64,000 nucleotides of DNA, taken from Sulfitobacter sp. D7 (GTDB lineage: Bacteria > Pseudomonadota > Alphaproteobacteria > Rhodobacterales > Rhodobacteraceae). Position numbers and translations under genes: made by a program. This document shows, in pieces, positions 1 to 12,495 of the stretch. Below the pieces are notes generated by a model. It searched no databases and had not been told where the DNA came from. It saw only the letters and a list, made by a program, of their open reading frames with translations. Where the stretch lies: contig NZ_CP020694.1 in assembly GCF_003611275.1 (NCBI RefSeq), positions 1 through 64,000 on the forward strand, written 5' to 3'. How positions within the stretch are numbered: the first letter of the stretch is position 1; every line of letters starts with the position of its first letter.

Positions 1-100
1 GCGTGGGACCGGGTGGATGACCTGTTGCCGGGTGAAACAATATTGAGGGCCGGGATCCACTCGGCCTCTGTGCGAAAAGCAAAGCGGGACGTAAGGCACG

Positions 101-1462
101 ATGACATTAGATCACTGGGGCGAGATCAAAGAGCGGCTTCTAAAGACGGTGGGGCAGAACAACTACACCACCTGGATTGAACCGCTTGTGCCCGGCGCTG
201 TTGAAGACGGAATCGTGACACTCAAAGTGCCGACAAATTTCTTTGGGAACTACGTCAGCCAGAACTTCTCGGATCTGATCCTGCATGAGATCAACACGGC
301 GGGCACTGATGCCACCCGTTTGAACTTTGCCTTGAATCAGCAACCCAGCCCTGCCGCCGAAAAGCCTGCCCCGGCTGCGCGTCAGACCACGGCTGCCGTG
401 AAACCCGCCGCCAACACCCAGCTGAGCACCGCCCCGCTTGACCCGCGCTTCAGCTTTGACAATTTCGTCGTCGGCAAGCCCAACGAACTGGCCCACGCCG
501 CCGCCCGCCGCGTCGCCGAAGGCGGCCCAGTCACCTTCAATCCGCTGTTCCTTTATGGCGGCGTTGGTTTGGGTAAAACGCACCTTATGCACGCCATCGC
601 GCGCGAATTGCACGCGCGTAAGCCTGAGATGAATGTACTCTACCTCTCGGCTGAGCAGTTCATGTACCGTTTCGTTCAGGCGCTGCGCGACCGCAAGATG
701 ATGGACTTCAAAGAGATCTTCCGTTCGGTCGACGTGCTGATGGTCGATGACGTGCAGTTCATCGCGGGCAAAGATTCCACCCAAGAAGAGTTCTTTCACA
801 CGTTCAACGCGCTTGTGGACCAGCACAAACAGATCATCATCTCTGCCGACCGCGCACCGGGGGAGATCAAAGACCTCGAAGACCGGGTGAAGTCACGCCT
901 GCAATGCGGCCTGATCGTTGACCTGCACCCGACGGACTATGAACTCCGCCTCGGCATCCTGCAAAGCAAGGTCGAAGTGCAGCGCAAGACCTATCCGGAC
1001 CTCGAAGTGGCCGATGGTGTACTGGAATTCCTCGCGCATCGCATCACCTCGAACGTGCGTGTTCTCGAAGGCGCGCTGACCCGGCTCTTTGCCTTCGCCT
1101 CGCTCGTGGGCCGTGAGATCGACATGGGTCTGACGCAGGACTGTCTGGCCGATGTGCTGCGCGCCTCCGAGCGCAAGATCTCGGTCGAGGAAATCCAGCG
1201 CAAGGTCTCGGATCACTACAACATCCGCCTGAGCGACATGATCGGCCCCAAGCGTCTGCGCAGCTATGCCCGCCCGCGTCAGGTGGCGATGTATCTGTGC
1301 AAGCAGATGACCAGCCGCTCCCTGCCCGAAATCGGCCGCCGCTTTGGCGGGCGCGACCACACCACCGTCATGCACGGGGTGCGCCGCATCGAAGAGCTCA
1401 AGGTCTCGGACGGGCAGATCGCCGAGGATCTGGAACTGCTGCGCCGGGCGCTCGAATCCTAA
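101..1462 (+). CDS. dnaA: chromosomal replication initiator protein DnaA
   Basis: DnaA binds DnaA boxes at the chromosomal origin, oligomerises with ATP and opens the duplex for helicase loading. The 453-residue protein has the usual plan: N-terminal domain I (about 1-80), an Ala/Pro-rich linker (about 82-112), the AAA+ domain with Walker A GGVGLGKT at 153-160 and Walker B VLMVDDVQF at 212-220, and a C-terminal DNA-binding domain with the signature GGRDHTTVMHG near 416. The ATG follows a GTAAGG-type ribosome site. It heads the co-oriented run dnaA-dnaN-recF-lysE-gyrB. The 100 bases upstream contain no convincing DnaA box (TTATCCACA-like), so the origin is not shown in this window. Length and motifs are normal and the identification is firm. 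Confidence 0.98.
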   Translation: MTLDHWGEIKERLLKTVGQNNYTTWIEPLVPGAVEDGIVTLKVPTNFFGNYVSQNFSDLILHEINTAGTDATRLNFALNQQPSPAAEKPAPAARQTTAAVKPAANTQLSTAPLDPRFSFDNFVVGKPNELAHAAARRVAEGGPVTFNPLFLYGGVGLGKTHLMHAIARELHARKPEMNVLYLSAEQFMYRFVQALRDRKMMDFKEIFRSVDVLMVDDVQFIAGKDSTQEEFFHTFNALVDQHKQIIISADRAPGEIKDLEDRVKSRLQCGLIVDLHPTDYELRLGILQSKVEVQRKTYPDLEVADGVLEFLAHRITSNVRVLEGALTRLFAFASLVGREIDMGLTQDCLADVLRASERKISVEEIQRKVSDHYNIRLSDMIGPKRLRSYARPRQVAMYLCKQMTSRSLPEIGRRFGGRDHTTVMHGVRRIEELKVSDGQIAEDLELLRRALES

Positions 1463-1471
1463 GCTGAGCGG

Positions 1472-1534
1472 CCTGAGGGGTTGTCCTCAGGACACGGTTA
1501 AACAGCGATCGGGGGCGCAGCTTGCGCCCCTCTT
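1472..1534 (+). terminator. two hairpins downstream of dnaA, probable terminator
   Basis: Nine bases after the dnaA stop, CCTGAGG (1472-1478) pairs with CCTCAGG (1485-1491). A second hairpin, GGGGCGCA (1512-1519) with TGCGCCCC (1523-1530) and a 3-base loop, is followed by TCTTGC, a weak T tract. The second is the better intrinsic-terminator candidate. It would separate dnaA transcription from dnaN. Confidence 0.55.
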
Positions 1535-1553
1535 GCATTCACTTAAACAAAGC

Positions 1554-1570
1554 CACAAAAGTTCTTGTGT
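1554..1570. promoter_or_regulatory. palindrome upstream of dnaN, like the one upstream of gyrB
   Basis: CACAAAA, then GT, then TCTTGTGT gives a dyad (CACAA / TTGTG) whose far end lies 55 bases before the dnaN start codon. Apart from the two extra bases it is identical to CACAAAATCTTGTGT at 4519-4533 upstream of gyrB. No clear sigma-70 promoter overlaps it. An operator role is inference from this resemblance. Confidence 0.4.
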
Positions 1571-1625
1571 AAGCGTGGGAACCGGGTAGTTTGCCTCTCC
1601 CGGCAATCGGTATGGGAGAAGGCAT

Positions 1626-2744
1626 ATGAAATTCAGCATCGAACGCGCGGCACTGCTCAAGGCCGTTTCGCAAGCCCAATCCGTGGTCGAGCGCCGCAAC
1701 ACCATTCCGATCCTCGCCAACGTGCTGATCGAGGCCGAGGGCAGCGATGTTTCCTTCCGCGCCACCGATCTGGATATCGAAGTGGTCGACAAGGTCTCCG
1801 CGCAGGTTGAGCGCGCTGGCGCCACCACCGTTTCGGCCACGCTGCTGCATGAAATCGTGCGCAAACTGCCCGATGGCGCGTTGATCAGCCTGACCGCCGA
1901 TACCGCCGCTGGCCGCCTGACTGTCGAAGCGGGCCGCTCGAACTTCTCGCTGGCGACCCTGCCGCGTGAGGACTTCCCCGTGATGGCGTCCTCGGAATAT
2001 GCCTCGAACTTCGCGGCCCCTGCCCCGGTGCTGCGCCGCCTGTTCGACAAGTCGAAATTTGCCATCTCCACCGAAGAGACGCGCTATTACCTGAACGGTG
2101 TCTACCTGCATATCGCGGATGCCGAAGGCGGCAAGGCGCTGCGCTGCGTGGCGACCGATGGTCACCGCCTCGCCCGGATCGACGCCGAGATGCCCGAGGG
2201 TGCGGCTGAAATGCCCGGCGTCATCGTGCCGCGCAAAACCGTGGGCGAATTGCGCAAGCTGCTGGATGATGACGAGATGGAAATCGCGGTGTCCGTGTCG
2301 GAGACCAAGATCCGTTTCGCCACCCCCGCCATCACCCTGACCTCCAAGGTCATCGACGGCACCTTCCCCGATTACACCCGCGTGATCCCACAGGGAAACA
2401 CCCGCAAGATGGAAGTCGACGCCGCGGATTTCGCCCGTGCGGTGGACCGTGTGGCGACCGTGAGTTCCGAGCGTTCGCGCGCCGTAAAACTGCAACTGGA
2501 CGAAGACCGTCTGGTGCTGTCCGTCAACGCGCCTGACAGCGGCGCCGCCGAAGAAGAGCTGGCCGTGGCCTATGCCGACGAGCGGCTGGAGATTGGTTTC
2601 AACGCCAAATACCTGCTTGAGATCGCAAGCCAAGTGGACCGCGAGAACGCCGTCTTCCTGTTCAACTCCTCTGGCGACCCGACCCTGATGCGCGAAGGCA
2701 ATGACACTTCGGCGGTTTACGTCGTCATGCCGATGCGCGTGTGA
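1626..2744 (+). CDS. dnaN: DNA polymerase III beta sliding clamp
   Basis: DnaN forms the ring-shaped dimeric clamp that tethers DNA polymerase III and repair factors to DNA. The 372-residue protein has the standard three-domain clamp length, starting MKFSIERAALLKAVSQAQSV and ending with the C-terminal YVVMPMRV that matches the family's usual ending (YVVMPMR). The ATG follows a strong GGGAGAAGG ribosome site. It lies 163 bases after dnaA, separated by two hairpins, and is followed by a twin-hairpin element before recF, so it may be transcribed as its own unit. A CACAA...TTGTG dyad lies upstream. Confidence 0.98.
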   Translation: MKFSIERAALLKAVSQAQSVVERRNTIPILANVLIEAEGSDVSFRATDLDIEVVDKVSAQVERAGATTVSATLLHEIVRKLPDGALISLTADTAAGRLTVEAGRSNFSLATLPREDFPVMASSEYASNFAAPAPVLRRLFDKSKFAISTEETRYYLNGVYLHIADAEGGKALRCVATDGHRLARIDAEMPEGAAEMPGVIVPRKTVGELRKLLDDDEMEIAVSVSETKIRFATPAITLTSKVIDGTFPDYTRVIPQGNTRKMEVDAADFARAVDRVATVSSERSRAVKLQLDEDRLVLSVNAPDSGAAEEELAVAYADERLEIGFNAKYLLEIASQVDRENAVFLFNSSGDPTLMREGNDTSAVYVVMPMRV

Positions 2745-2750
2745 GTTGGG

Positions 2751-2796
2751 CGGGAATTTTTGAAATTCCCGCGCCGTTTTCTTTCAAAGAAAACGG
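2751..2796. repeat. twin-hairpin intergenic element, copy 1 (dnaN-recF)
   Basis: Two perfect stem-loops stand back to back: CGGGAATTT (2751-2759) with AAATTCCCG (2763-2771), then CCGTTTTCTT (2774-2783) with AAGAAAACGG (2787-2796). The same arrangement, with a near-identical second hairpin, occurs at 56849-56897 between converging genes. The element probably acts as a transcription terminator or RNA-stabilising structure; that role is inference. Confidence 0.6.
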
Positions 2797-2803
2797 GGTC
2801 TGA

Positions 2804-3897
2804 ATGGCGCAACTGTATCTTTCCAACCTCGGCCTCTCGCATTTCCGCTCGCACCGCCGGGCGGTGATCGACGTGGATGCGCGCCCCGTCGCGCTCTATG
2901 GCCCCAATGGCGCGGGCAAGACCAATGTCATCGAAGCGATCTCGCTGCTGTCGCCGGGTCGCGGGCTGCGCCGCACCAGCGCGCAAGACATGGCACGGCG
3001 GCCCGAGGCTTTGGGCTGGAAGGTGACCGGGCTGCTGCACGGCCCCACGGTGCTGCATGAGGTCGACATCTGGTCCGAAGCGGGCGCGGCACGGCAGACC
3101 AAGATCGACGGCAAGGCGTCCGCACAAACGGCGCTTGGTCGCATTGCCCGCTTGCTCTGGCTGATCCCCGCCATGGACCGGCTTTGGATCGAAGGCGCCG
3201 AGGGGCGGCGGCGCTTTCTAGACCGGGTGACGCTTTCGATGCTGCCCGATCATGCGGACCTGTCACTGAGCTACGAGAAAGCCATGCGCGAGCGCAACCG
3301 GCTGCTCAAGGACATGGTGCGCGAGCCTGCGTGGTACACAGCGCTTGAGACCCGCATGGCTGAAACCGGGGCGCAGATTCACGCCAACCGCCTACAGGCG
3401 CTGGCAGCCCTTGAGGCGGCGCAGGCAGAGGCCCAGACTGCTTTCCCCATCGCGACGCTGTCGCTGCTGAACGACATGCCCGAGAGCGCCGATGCCCTGC
3501 GCGCTGCGCTCTCGGACAACCGCATGCGCGACCTTGCCGCCGGGCGCACGCTCATCGGCCCGCACCGCGCCGATCTGGAGGGCACCTATGCCGCCAAGGG
3601 CATCGCCGCGCGGGACTGCTCCACCGGAGAGCAGAAGGCGCTGCTGGTCTCGCTCATCCTTGCCAATGCCCGCGCCATCGCCGCCGACTTCGGCGCGCCG
3701 CCGCTGCTGCTGCTGGACGAGGTCGCCGCCCATCTCGACGCGAGCCGCCGCGCGGCGCTTTACGACGAGATCACCGCGCTTGGCGCGCAGGCTTGGATGA
3801 CCGGCACCGGGCCTGAACTGTTCGAAAGCCTTGGCGCGCGGGCGCAATATGTTGAGGTCACCGAAGAGGACGGCCTTTCGCAGGTGGAGCGGCGACC

Positions 3898-3901
<4 letters not shown>
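2804..3901 (+). CDS. recF: DNA replication and repair protein RecF
   Basis: RecF is an ABC/SMC-type ATPase that works with RecO and RecR to load RecA at single-stranded gaps. The 365-residue protein begins with the family's opening (LYLSNLGLSHFRSHR), carries Walker A GPNGAGKT near residue 33, an ABC-signature-like STGEQKALL near 272, and a Walker B LLLLDEVAAHLD near 302. Length is normal. The ATG is 7 bases after the twin-hairpin element. Its stop overlaps the GTG start of the LysE-family gene by four bases (GTGA), so the two are translationally coupled. Confidence 0.97.
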
Positions 3902-7012
<3,111 letters not shown>

Positions 7013-7042
7013 AGGGGTGTAGGGAAGCATATAAAATTGCGT

Positions 7043-7064
7043 GGCGCGCATAAGTTTGCGCGTC
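7043..7064. repeat. GCGCA hairpin after gyrB, inverted match to repeats at 41.8 kb
   Basis: GGCGCGCA (7043-7050), loop TAAGTT, TGCGCGTC (7057-7064) form an 8-pair stem with one G.T pair, 30 bases after the gyrB stop. Read on the minus strand, the core is CGCGCA-AACTTA-TGCGCG, almost the same as GCGCA-AAGTTA-TGCGC at 41782-41797. It may simply terminate gyrB, although no T tract follows. Confidence 0.5.
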
Positions 7065-7423
7065 GCAGATGCAGCCAAATATTCGGAAATCCTGTTAATT
7101 CAATAACTTATTTGATTCACTCAAATATGGATGGCTTATAGGATCGCGCCAGGCTTGCCACCTCCCCCTTCAAATCCGAGTGAATATTCCAATTAGCCTT
7201 CAAACACTCCATGCCCATTGCCCATGACATTGAACCGGACCCTTTCGCACCGCCCCAATCGGCTCCTCGTTTTATGTTTACAATTACATTCGTTTAGGGC
7301 AGGCGGCGATTACGGCCCATTGCTGCCTTTCGCCAGACAATCAAAATGCTGCGGTCGCAGTCCGCATTGCGGCCATTCGAGCTGGCACGCAACATCCAAA
7401 AAAACGGTGGAATTCAAACCACA
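7065..7423. other. noncoding stretch at the left edge of the island
   Basis: No credible gene is seen. The 69-codon frame at 7218-7427 has no recognisable features. Near 7350-7385 there is sequence resembling degenerate copies of the dispersed repeat described elsewhere (on the minus strand, CGAATGGCCGCAATGCGGAC). Base composition is more AT-rich than in gyrB, marking the change from core to accessory DNA. Confidence 0.4.
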
Positions 7424-8179
7424 TTAACCTTGCTTTGAATTCCGGGCTGAGCGCTCTCGTATCTTTCCGAAAAACCGACGCACAGGTGTACGGTTCGCGA
7501 GCTCTGCGTGCAGCGTTGCCTCTTCGACATGTTCGGCTGGGAGAGTTACAAAGGCTCCTTTTTCGCGCCCTCGCAACCAACATTCCTCCGGCAGCCAATT
7601 ACCCGGTGGCCGTTTGTCGATTTTGAGTAAGATGAGAAATCCGCCAAGGCAGAACCTTACGACGTTCACTCCTTCCTTCCTATCTGGCATAGGGGTGCGA
7701 TAGTAATAGACGTCGCCATCAAGTTCGATAATGCGCGCAATCGTGACATCAATAGAATTGGGAATTTGTCCGCCACTGAGCGCGACCATCCTAAGGGTAT
7801 CCTTGTAAGGACCGATGTCGATACGTCCCTTGTCAGGCATTGTGACAGCATATTTCCAAGCAATACCTGAGGCAAAACGTACCAGCATGTCACCGTCCAC
7901 GCCGCCCATGCTTACGATCTTCCCTGCGCTGAGAGATAGCGTCCGGACTTTTCGAAATAAGTCTAATGCGTAGGATTCATAGCGCCCAAGTATATTGTCA
8001 CAATCCCCGCAAAGAATATCTTTGTCGTAGATGCCAGTATGGCTCATCTTTGGATGAGGGCTTCCCTTGTGAACAATCAAGTGTTGCTCACCGCGATCAA
8101 CTTTCACCTCCATCACGAATGCTTTGGGGATCAGATGTGCCTCTATGGTCTTGGGTTTTCCGCAATTTAGGCAGGGCAA
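7424..8179 (-). CDS. HNH-like zinc-binding protein, unknown role
   Basis: The 251-residue protein begins with CLNC, then EAHLIPKAF, then CGDCDN near 57-62. This CxxC...H...CxxCN layout is that of HNH/McrA-type nuclease folds, in which the His would be catalytic and the four Cys bind zinc. The rest (about 80-251) matches nothing I recognise and ends in a basic tail. The start is TTG at 8179; AGAAGGA lies five bases upstream, and the only earlier in-frame alternative before a stop is a CTG, so the ribosome site decides the start. It stands alone, transcribed toward gyrB. Proteins of this type often occur in defence or mobile regions, but nuclease activity is inference. Confidence 0.65.
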   Translation of the reverse strand: MPCLNCGKPKTIEAHLIPKAFVMEVKVDRGEQHLIVHKGSPHPKMSHTGIYDKDILCGDCDNILGRYESYALDLFRKVRTLSLSAGKIVSMGGVDGDMLVRFASGIAWKYAVTMPDKGRIDIGPYKDTLRMVALSGGQIPNSIDVTIARIIELDGDVYYYRTPMPDRKEGVNVVRFCLGGFLILLKIDKRPPGNWLPEECWLRGREKGAFVTLPAEHVEEATLHAELANRTPVRRFFGKIRERSARNSKQG

Positions 8180-8421
8180 ACAGCATCCTTCTCTATTCAG
8201 GTTCTTTTTGACCGGCCCTCAACGGACCTTCGCAAGGTTGGGTATCGCTGCGGTGCAGCTTCCCCGAACCGGTCACCCATAGCGGCGTGCAACGTCGTCT
8301 GGCAGGCCAAGGTCGGCAAGGATGAGGAGACGGGCTTTGGCTGCGCTATGGAGGAAGGTTCGGTTGCCTCAAACAAGAGTGGAGAAACCGTCCCGCCTTC
8401 CGATAGCAGTGGTGCCCAAAT

Positions 8422-10776
8422 TCAGCCTCGTACCTGCACGCGCTCACGAACGCGGTTGTAAATTCTGATCTCCGGTTGATGCTCAAGTTCCACGACGACG
8501 GCGAACCGCTGATCAAAAACTTGGTCCACCGCCCAATGGGACAGGCACCGCACGATGAGATAGTAAACCTCGCCATACTCCTCCGTATCACGCTTAAAAG
8601 TGACGGAGGCCGTCTGAAGCGTGTTACTCGCGCGTTCGTCCGCCCCGGGCTGGAGCTTGCACTTAAACCTCCCTGGCACGGCTGGCGCAGCCCCCTCCAA
8701 AGCCTTGTCTCTATCGCGGAAGTGCTCAAAGAGCTCTGCCTCGTCGATGCCGCGCAGGAGGCGGAAATCCATCTTGGTGCCGAGATAGTCATTACGGGTG
8801 CGGCGGACGGGTGGGTCGTAGGCGAGGGAGACCCGGATCGTACGGTCCCCGCCCGTTCTGAACTCAGGTGGGATGGGTAAGCGATACACCGCGAATTGAT
8901 CCATCTCCAAGGCGTCCTCGGCGTAGAGAACGACACGATGATCATCCGAGTACGCGGCGCGGCTGGGGTCAACGACCCCGTTGCCTCCGATCCTGACGCG
9001 CTCGGCGGCGGTCATCGCCGTCAACCGTCGGTCAAAGGCATCAGGCGAGCGCGCCGCGCCCACGAGGAGCGCTCGTAAGAGGTTGGCAGACGCATCGGGC
9101 ATGCGACGTAGCAGGCGCGCGGCCTTGTGGATCAACAGCGGCGCGGCGAAGGATGTGCCCGCGGCGGCAGTTAGGAACTGCTCGGTGTAGCGATGATTTA
9201 ACGTGATCACTCCCGCTGCGGGCAGACGCGGCGCGCCGGCCAAGCTGACCGAAGGCACGTCGAAGACGGCTGTGCCGCCGAGATCGACGACATCGGGCTT
9301 TCGCACACCGCCTGCCCCAGGTCCGACCCTTGTGAAAGGCGAGGGCTCGCCCCATTCGTGCGTAATCGGTCGAACATTTGCATCATGCGCATGCCGGGCG
9401 TCGAGGCCGGTCCCTCCCGCCACCGAACCGACCGTAATGACGTTCGCGGCGCCCGCGGGCTCGGCCAACCGATTTTCAGGCTCAAGCAAGTAGGTCGGGT
9501 ATACGGTTACCAACTCCTCGGACGTAGCTGCCATGAAGGGTCTCGGCCGTCCACGATTGCCGACGGAGACGACAATTAGTACGTCGAGCTCGCGAGCGAG
9601 CGCGTCAAGGGTTGCGGCCCAGGGTCCGACGCGACCCTGGGCAAGGTTCGCGTTCGTATCGCCAAGAGACAGTACGAACAGCCTACAGCCATGGTCCGCG
9701 TGTAGCGTGCGAATTGCCGTATCCATTACGCGGGGCACAGTGCGTCGTTCCGGGAACCGGCCATTGTCGCCCACGACCTTGGCCACGGCCAGCCGTCCGA
9801 CCGGCTCCAGGCCCCCCCTCGGAATCGCGTCGCGTAAATCACCGAAAAGTGCCGCTCCTGCGACAGATGTGCCGTGTCCCCAAACATCGGCCGCGCCCAC
9901 AATGCCCTCGCCGAGGTGACGACCAACAACGAGCCCGTTCAGTAGGGGATGAGCATTCACACCGCTGTCGAGGACGCCAATAACCGGCGCACCGTCTGCG
10001 GGCTCAGGGACAGGTGGTACCCCGCCCACGTCCAAAGCCACCATTGGCTGGGCTTCGAGATCCGGCTTCGGGGGTAGGTCGATGATCGCGATCTCGGGCA
10101 CGCCGAGGAGAGGTCGGAGGCCGCGACCCGTCGCTTCCGCGCGCATTACGGTGATGGAGGGGCCGATATAGGTATCATATACGGCCCCGCCTTGGGCGAT
10201 AAGGAAATGTTCGATCTCCGCCACCTTGGCTTCGCGCTGGGGCCGCGTGCCGAACTCCCAAAGTTCAATGTCGAGGACGTACCGAACATCGTCCTGAAGG
10301 TCCTCAACTTCGGTGAAACCCTCCGCCTTGATCTTCGGTCCAAGTCGATCCCGCGGGGCGAGCCCACCTATCCCATCAATTCGTCCTACGAGGCCGGCGT
10401 AGTTAGGATTCTTCTGATCCGGGTTGGCAGGCGGTGCGTCGAACTTGCTGAGGCGGTCCATGAACTCAGTCAAGTCGCCCGTCGAAGAGAAGAGCAGGAC
10501 AGTGCGATCCGCATCGGTGGAGACAACCGAGAGGCCAAGCCTCTCCCAATCGCTCTCTGCGATATGCCCATCCACTTGGACGCGAAGGAGTAGAGAAGGA
10601 TCGACGAAGGCAGCTGGCTTTGCGTCTTGCTGCTTCGCCACCGCAGCTTGGGTCTCCGCCCGGAGGGCACCGCCATGACCGCCGCCTCGTCCGGGTGGGG
10701 CACCGCCGCCGCCGGTCTTGCGGCGTGCGATCGGCACGCGGGCACGGATCAGTTGCAGGTGGTCGAGCTGGGCCAT
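8422..10776 (-). CDS. subtilisin-like serine peptidase (S8), AAA-associated
   Basis: The 784-residue protein contains an intact S8 catalytic set: Asp270 in VIGVLDSGVN, His301 in WGHGTSVAG, oxyanion Asn407 in VVSVGNRG, and Ser542 in AAGTSFAAP. About 260 residues precede the catalytic core and about 230 follow it, both unassigned. The N-terminus is basic and Gly-rich with no signal peptide or membrane segment, so it should act in the cytosol, unusual for subtilases. It follows the AAA+ gene by nine bases on the same strand, so the two form an operon; AGGAAA precedes the ATG. An ATPase that controls or feeds a protease is the natural reading, and a conflict or stress role is inference. Confidence 0.85.
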   Translation of the reverse strand: MAQLDHLQLIRARVPIARRKTGGGGAPPGRGGGHGGALRAETQAAVAKQQDAKPAAFVDPSLLLRVQVDGHIAESDWERLGLSVVSTDADRTVLLFSSTGDLTEFMDRLSKFDAPPANPDQKNPNYAGLVGRIDGIGGLAPRDRLGPKIKAEGFTEVEDLQDDVRYVLDIELWEFGTRPQREAKVAEIEHFLIAQGGAVYDTYIGPSITVMRAEATGRGLRPLLGVPEIAIIDLPPKPDLEAQPMVALDVGGVPPVPEPADGAPVIGVLDSGVNAHPLLNGLVVGRHLGEGIVGAADVWGHGTSVAGAALFGDLRDAIPRGGLEPVGRLAVAKVVGDNGRFPERRTVPRVMDTAIRTLHADHGCRLFVLSLGDTNANLAQGRVGPWAATLDALARELDVLIVVSVGNRGRPRPFMAATSEELVTVYPTYLLEPENRLAEPAGAANVITVGSVAGGTGLDARHAHDANVRPITHEWGEPSPFTRVGPGAGGVRKPDVVDLGGTAVFDVPSVSLAGAPRLPAAGVITLNHRYTEQFLTAAAGTSFAAPLLIHKAARLLRRMPDASANLLRALLVGAARSPDAFDRRLTAMTAAERVRIGGNGVVDPSRAAYSDDHRVVLYAEDALEMDQFAVYRLPIPPEFRTGGDRTIRVSLAYDPPVRRTRNDYLGTKMDFRLLRGIDEAELFEHFRDRDKALEGAAPAVPGRFKCKLQPGADERASNTLQTASVTFKRDTEEYGEVYYLIVRCLSHWAVDQVFDQRFAVVVELEHQPEIRIYNRVRERVQVRG

Positions 10777-10785
10777 CCCGCTTTC

Positions 10786-11784
10786 CTATACGGAAGTGGC
10801 ACCAGCGCCACCTTCACAAACCCTCGCTCGCCGGCGTTCGGAATTGCGCAGGGCTGAACGTAGATGGCCGTCCGTTACACCCGTGTTGCCATCCAATATC
10901 GACAGCTTGATCGCTTGTAGGGTAATCCGAGCCAGTTCTGCATAGGAACTACCCGTTAGGCGATCAACATAGGTAGCCGGATCAATGGACGTCGAAACGT
11001 TGCGGAAGGCGTGGCGCAGATAGGCTTCGATCATCTGCGCGTCGGGTAGATCGAACCAGACCACCTCGTCGAATCTCCGCCAAATTGCTTGATCGAGCTG
11101 GCCCGCGAGGTTCGTCGCGGCGATCAGAAACCCGCCGGGCTCGATCTGCTCAATGAACATCAAAAGACTGTTGACCACACGGCGCAACTCACCGGTCTCG
11201 GTCGCCTCCTCTCGCGAGCGCGCAAGCGCGTCGAACTCGTCGAAAAAGAGGACGCAAGGCTGACGCCGTGCGAACTCGAAGGTCTTGCGGATGTTGGTGG
11301 CCGTCTCACCGAGATATGACGACACGAGGCTGTCGAGGCGTACGTGGAAAAAAGGTAGTCCCAGTTCACCGGCGAACACCTCCGCGCACATGGTCTTGCC
11401 TGTGCCAGGCGGGCCGCAGAAGAGAAGCTTAGATCGTACATCAAGACCATGGCGGCGTAGGCGATCCGCCTGCCGGAACTCGCGGATTATGCCGGCGAAA
11501 AGTTCCGTATTCTCCTGCGACAGGTGCAGCTCTGCGGGTGTGCGCTGTGGCTCCACCCGCTGGATGAACTCGCGGGCTTCGTCCGGGAAGGGCAGGAGTT
11601 TACTTGTAGGAGCCGTTTGGGCCGCACCTTCACCGAGGCGATCAAGTGACTTGCGCAAGGAGCTCGCGAGCACTCGATTGCCCTTGCGCTCCTCCTCCCC
11701 GATGATCTGCTCAACTACGGTGCGGAATTTGTCATCCCGACCGTAGCTCGTTAGGAGCTTTTTCATCAGTTCGCCGCGTGCCAT
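10786..11784 (-). CDS. AAA+ ATPase paired with S8 peptidase
   Basis: The 332-residue protein is a classical single-domain AAA+ ATPase: Walker A GPPGTGKT at 124-131, Walker B VLFFDEFD at 178-185, sensor-1 AATN at 222-225 and an arginine-finger region RRFD at 236-239, resembling FtsH/Vps4/spastin-type domains. A charged N-terminal helical region (1-70) may bind the partner. There is no membrane segment. It is the first gene of a two-gene leftward operon; GGGAG lies upstream of the ATG. It probably remodels substrates for, or switches on, the downstream subtilisin; the pairing rather than any known pathway supports this. Confidence 0.85.
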   Translation of the reverse strand: MARGELMKKLLTSYGRDDKFRTVVEQIIGEEERKGNRVLASSLRKSLDRLGEGAAQTAPTSKLLPFPDEAREFIQRVEPQRTPAELHLSQENTELFAGIIREFRQADRLRRHGLDVRSKLLFCGPPGTGKTMCAEVFAGELGLPFFHVRLDSLVSSYLGETATNIRKTFEFARRQPCVLFFDEFDALARSREEATETGELRRVVNSLLMFIEQIEPGGFLIAATNLAGQLDQAIWRRFDEVVWFDLPDAQMIEAYLRHAFRNVSTSIDPATYVDRLTGSSYAELARITLQAIKLSILDGNTGVTDGHLRSALRNSERRRARVCEGGAGATSV

Positions 11785-12495
11785 TTCATCTCCCTCGTCT
11801 TCCCCTCCCTACCTGCTCGGGACGGGCCTTGACAACTATTATTGAAGCCTTGGAGGCTTCATAGCAAGACTGAGTGATGGAAATGCATGCAGACGCGGTA
11901 CTTGAGGCCAACCCAGTCAATTTGCGTAAATAGGCGCAGGCCGAAATGGCCCTGCAAAAAGGGGTCGCTTTCGTCAAGTACGCGTACCCGGGCGCGTCTG
12001 GGCGAAAGGATTGATCGCTGCAACAGCATCGGTTCCAGATTTCCGAGCGCTGCGGCGACGAGCGTGTCGACTCAAATAGAACCTCCTGCTTGCACCCGCA
12101 GCCATGAGGTCGAAGCCGCCAGTCGCGCACCTTGCCGCATTTGCAGAATGCGCTCGGCGCCGTCAAGTGGCGCTACAGAACCACCTCGTTCGCGGTCCAC
12201 TCTGAATGTCGGCTCCCTACTTCGCGGCAAGACTGGCTCACACGCGCAGCGAATGTCAGCAATCTGCCCTCTGTTCTCAAAGTTATGAACGGTCCGAACC
12301 GGACTTTGAGCGACTGAGCCGCTGCTGGAGTGCAGCTTACCGAAAGCAGCCATATCTCGACTTTCAGTTTTTCTGTTTGCCGTAGATCTCAAAAGGCGAG
12401 GAAGCTGGACAGTGTAAAGCCAGAGTAATTAACACCCAGATGCAAACTGGTCTTTCCTATGACTTATGGGAAGTTCTATTGGCCATTCAGAATAG
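11785..12495. other. noncoding stretch with degenerate repeats
   Basis: I see no gene here. A perfect hairpin TGAAGCCT/AGGCTTCA with a 3-base loop lies at 11843-11861 upstream of the AAA gene and could end transcripts from the HEPN gene. GCAGCGAATGTC at 12246-12257, followed by AGCAATCTGCCCT, is one of the clearer copies of a dispersed degenerate repeat; a weaker one, CTGAATGTCGGCTCCC, is near 12203. Confidence 0.4.

Noticed and set aside
1..100. chromosomal origin upstream of dnaA
   Set aside because: No DnaA-box cluster or AT-rich unwinding region is visible in the 100 bases available.
7218..7427. 69-codon plus-strand gene in the spacer after gyrB
   Set aside because: No ribosome site, no recognisable domain, and it overlaps degenerate repeat-like sequence.
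11887..12392. overlapping 106-133-codon frames on both strands
   Set aside because: No ribosome sites or domain similarity; the region holds degenerate repeat copies.
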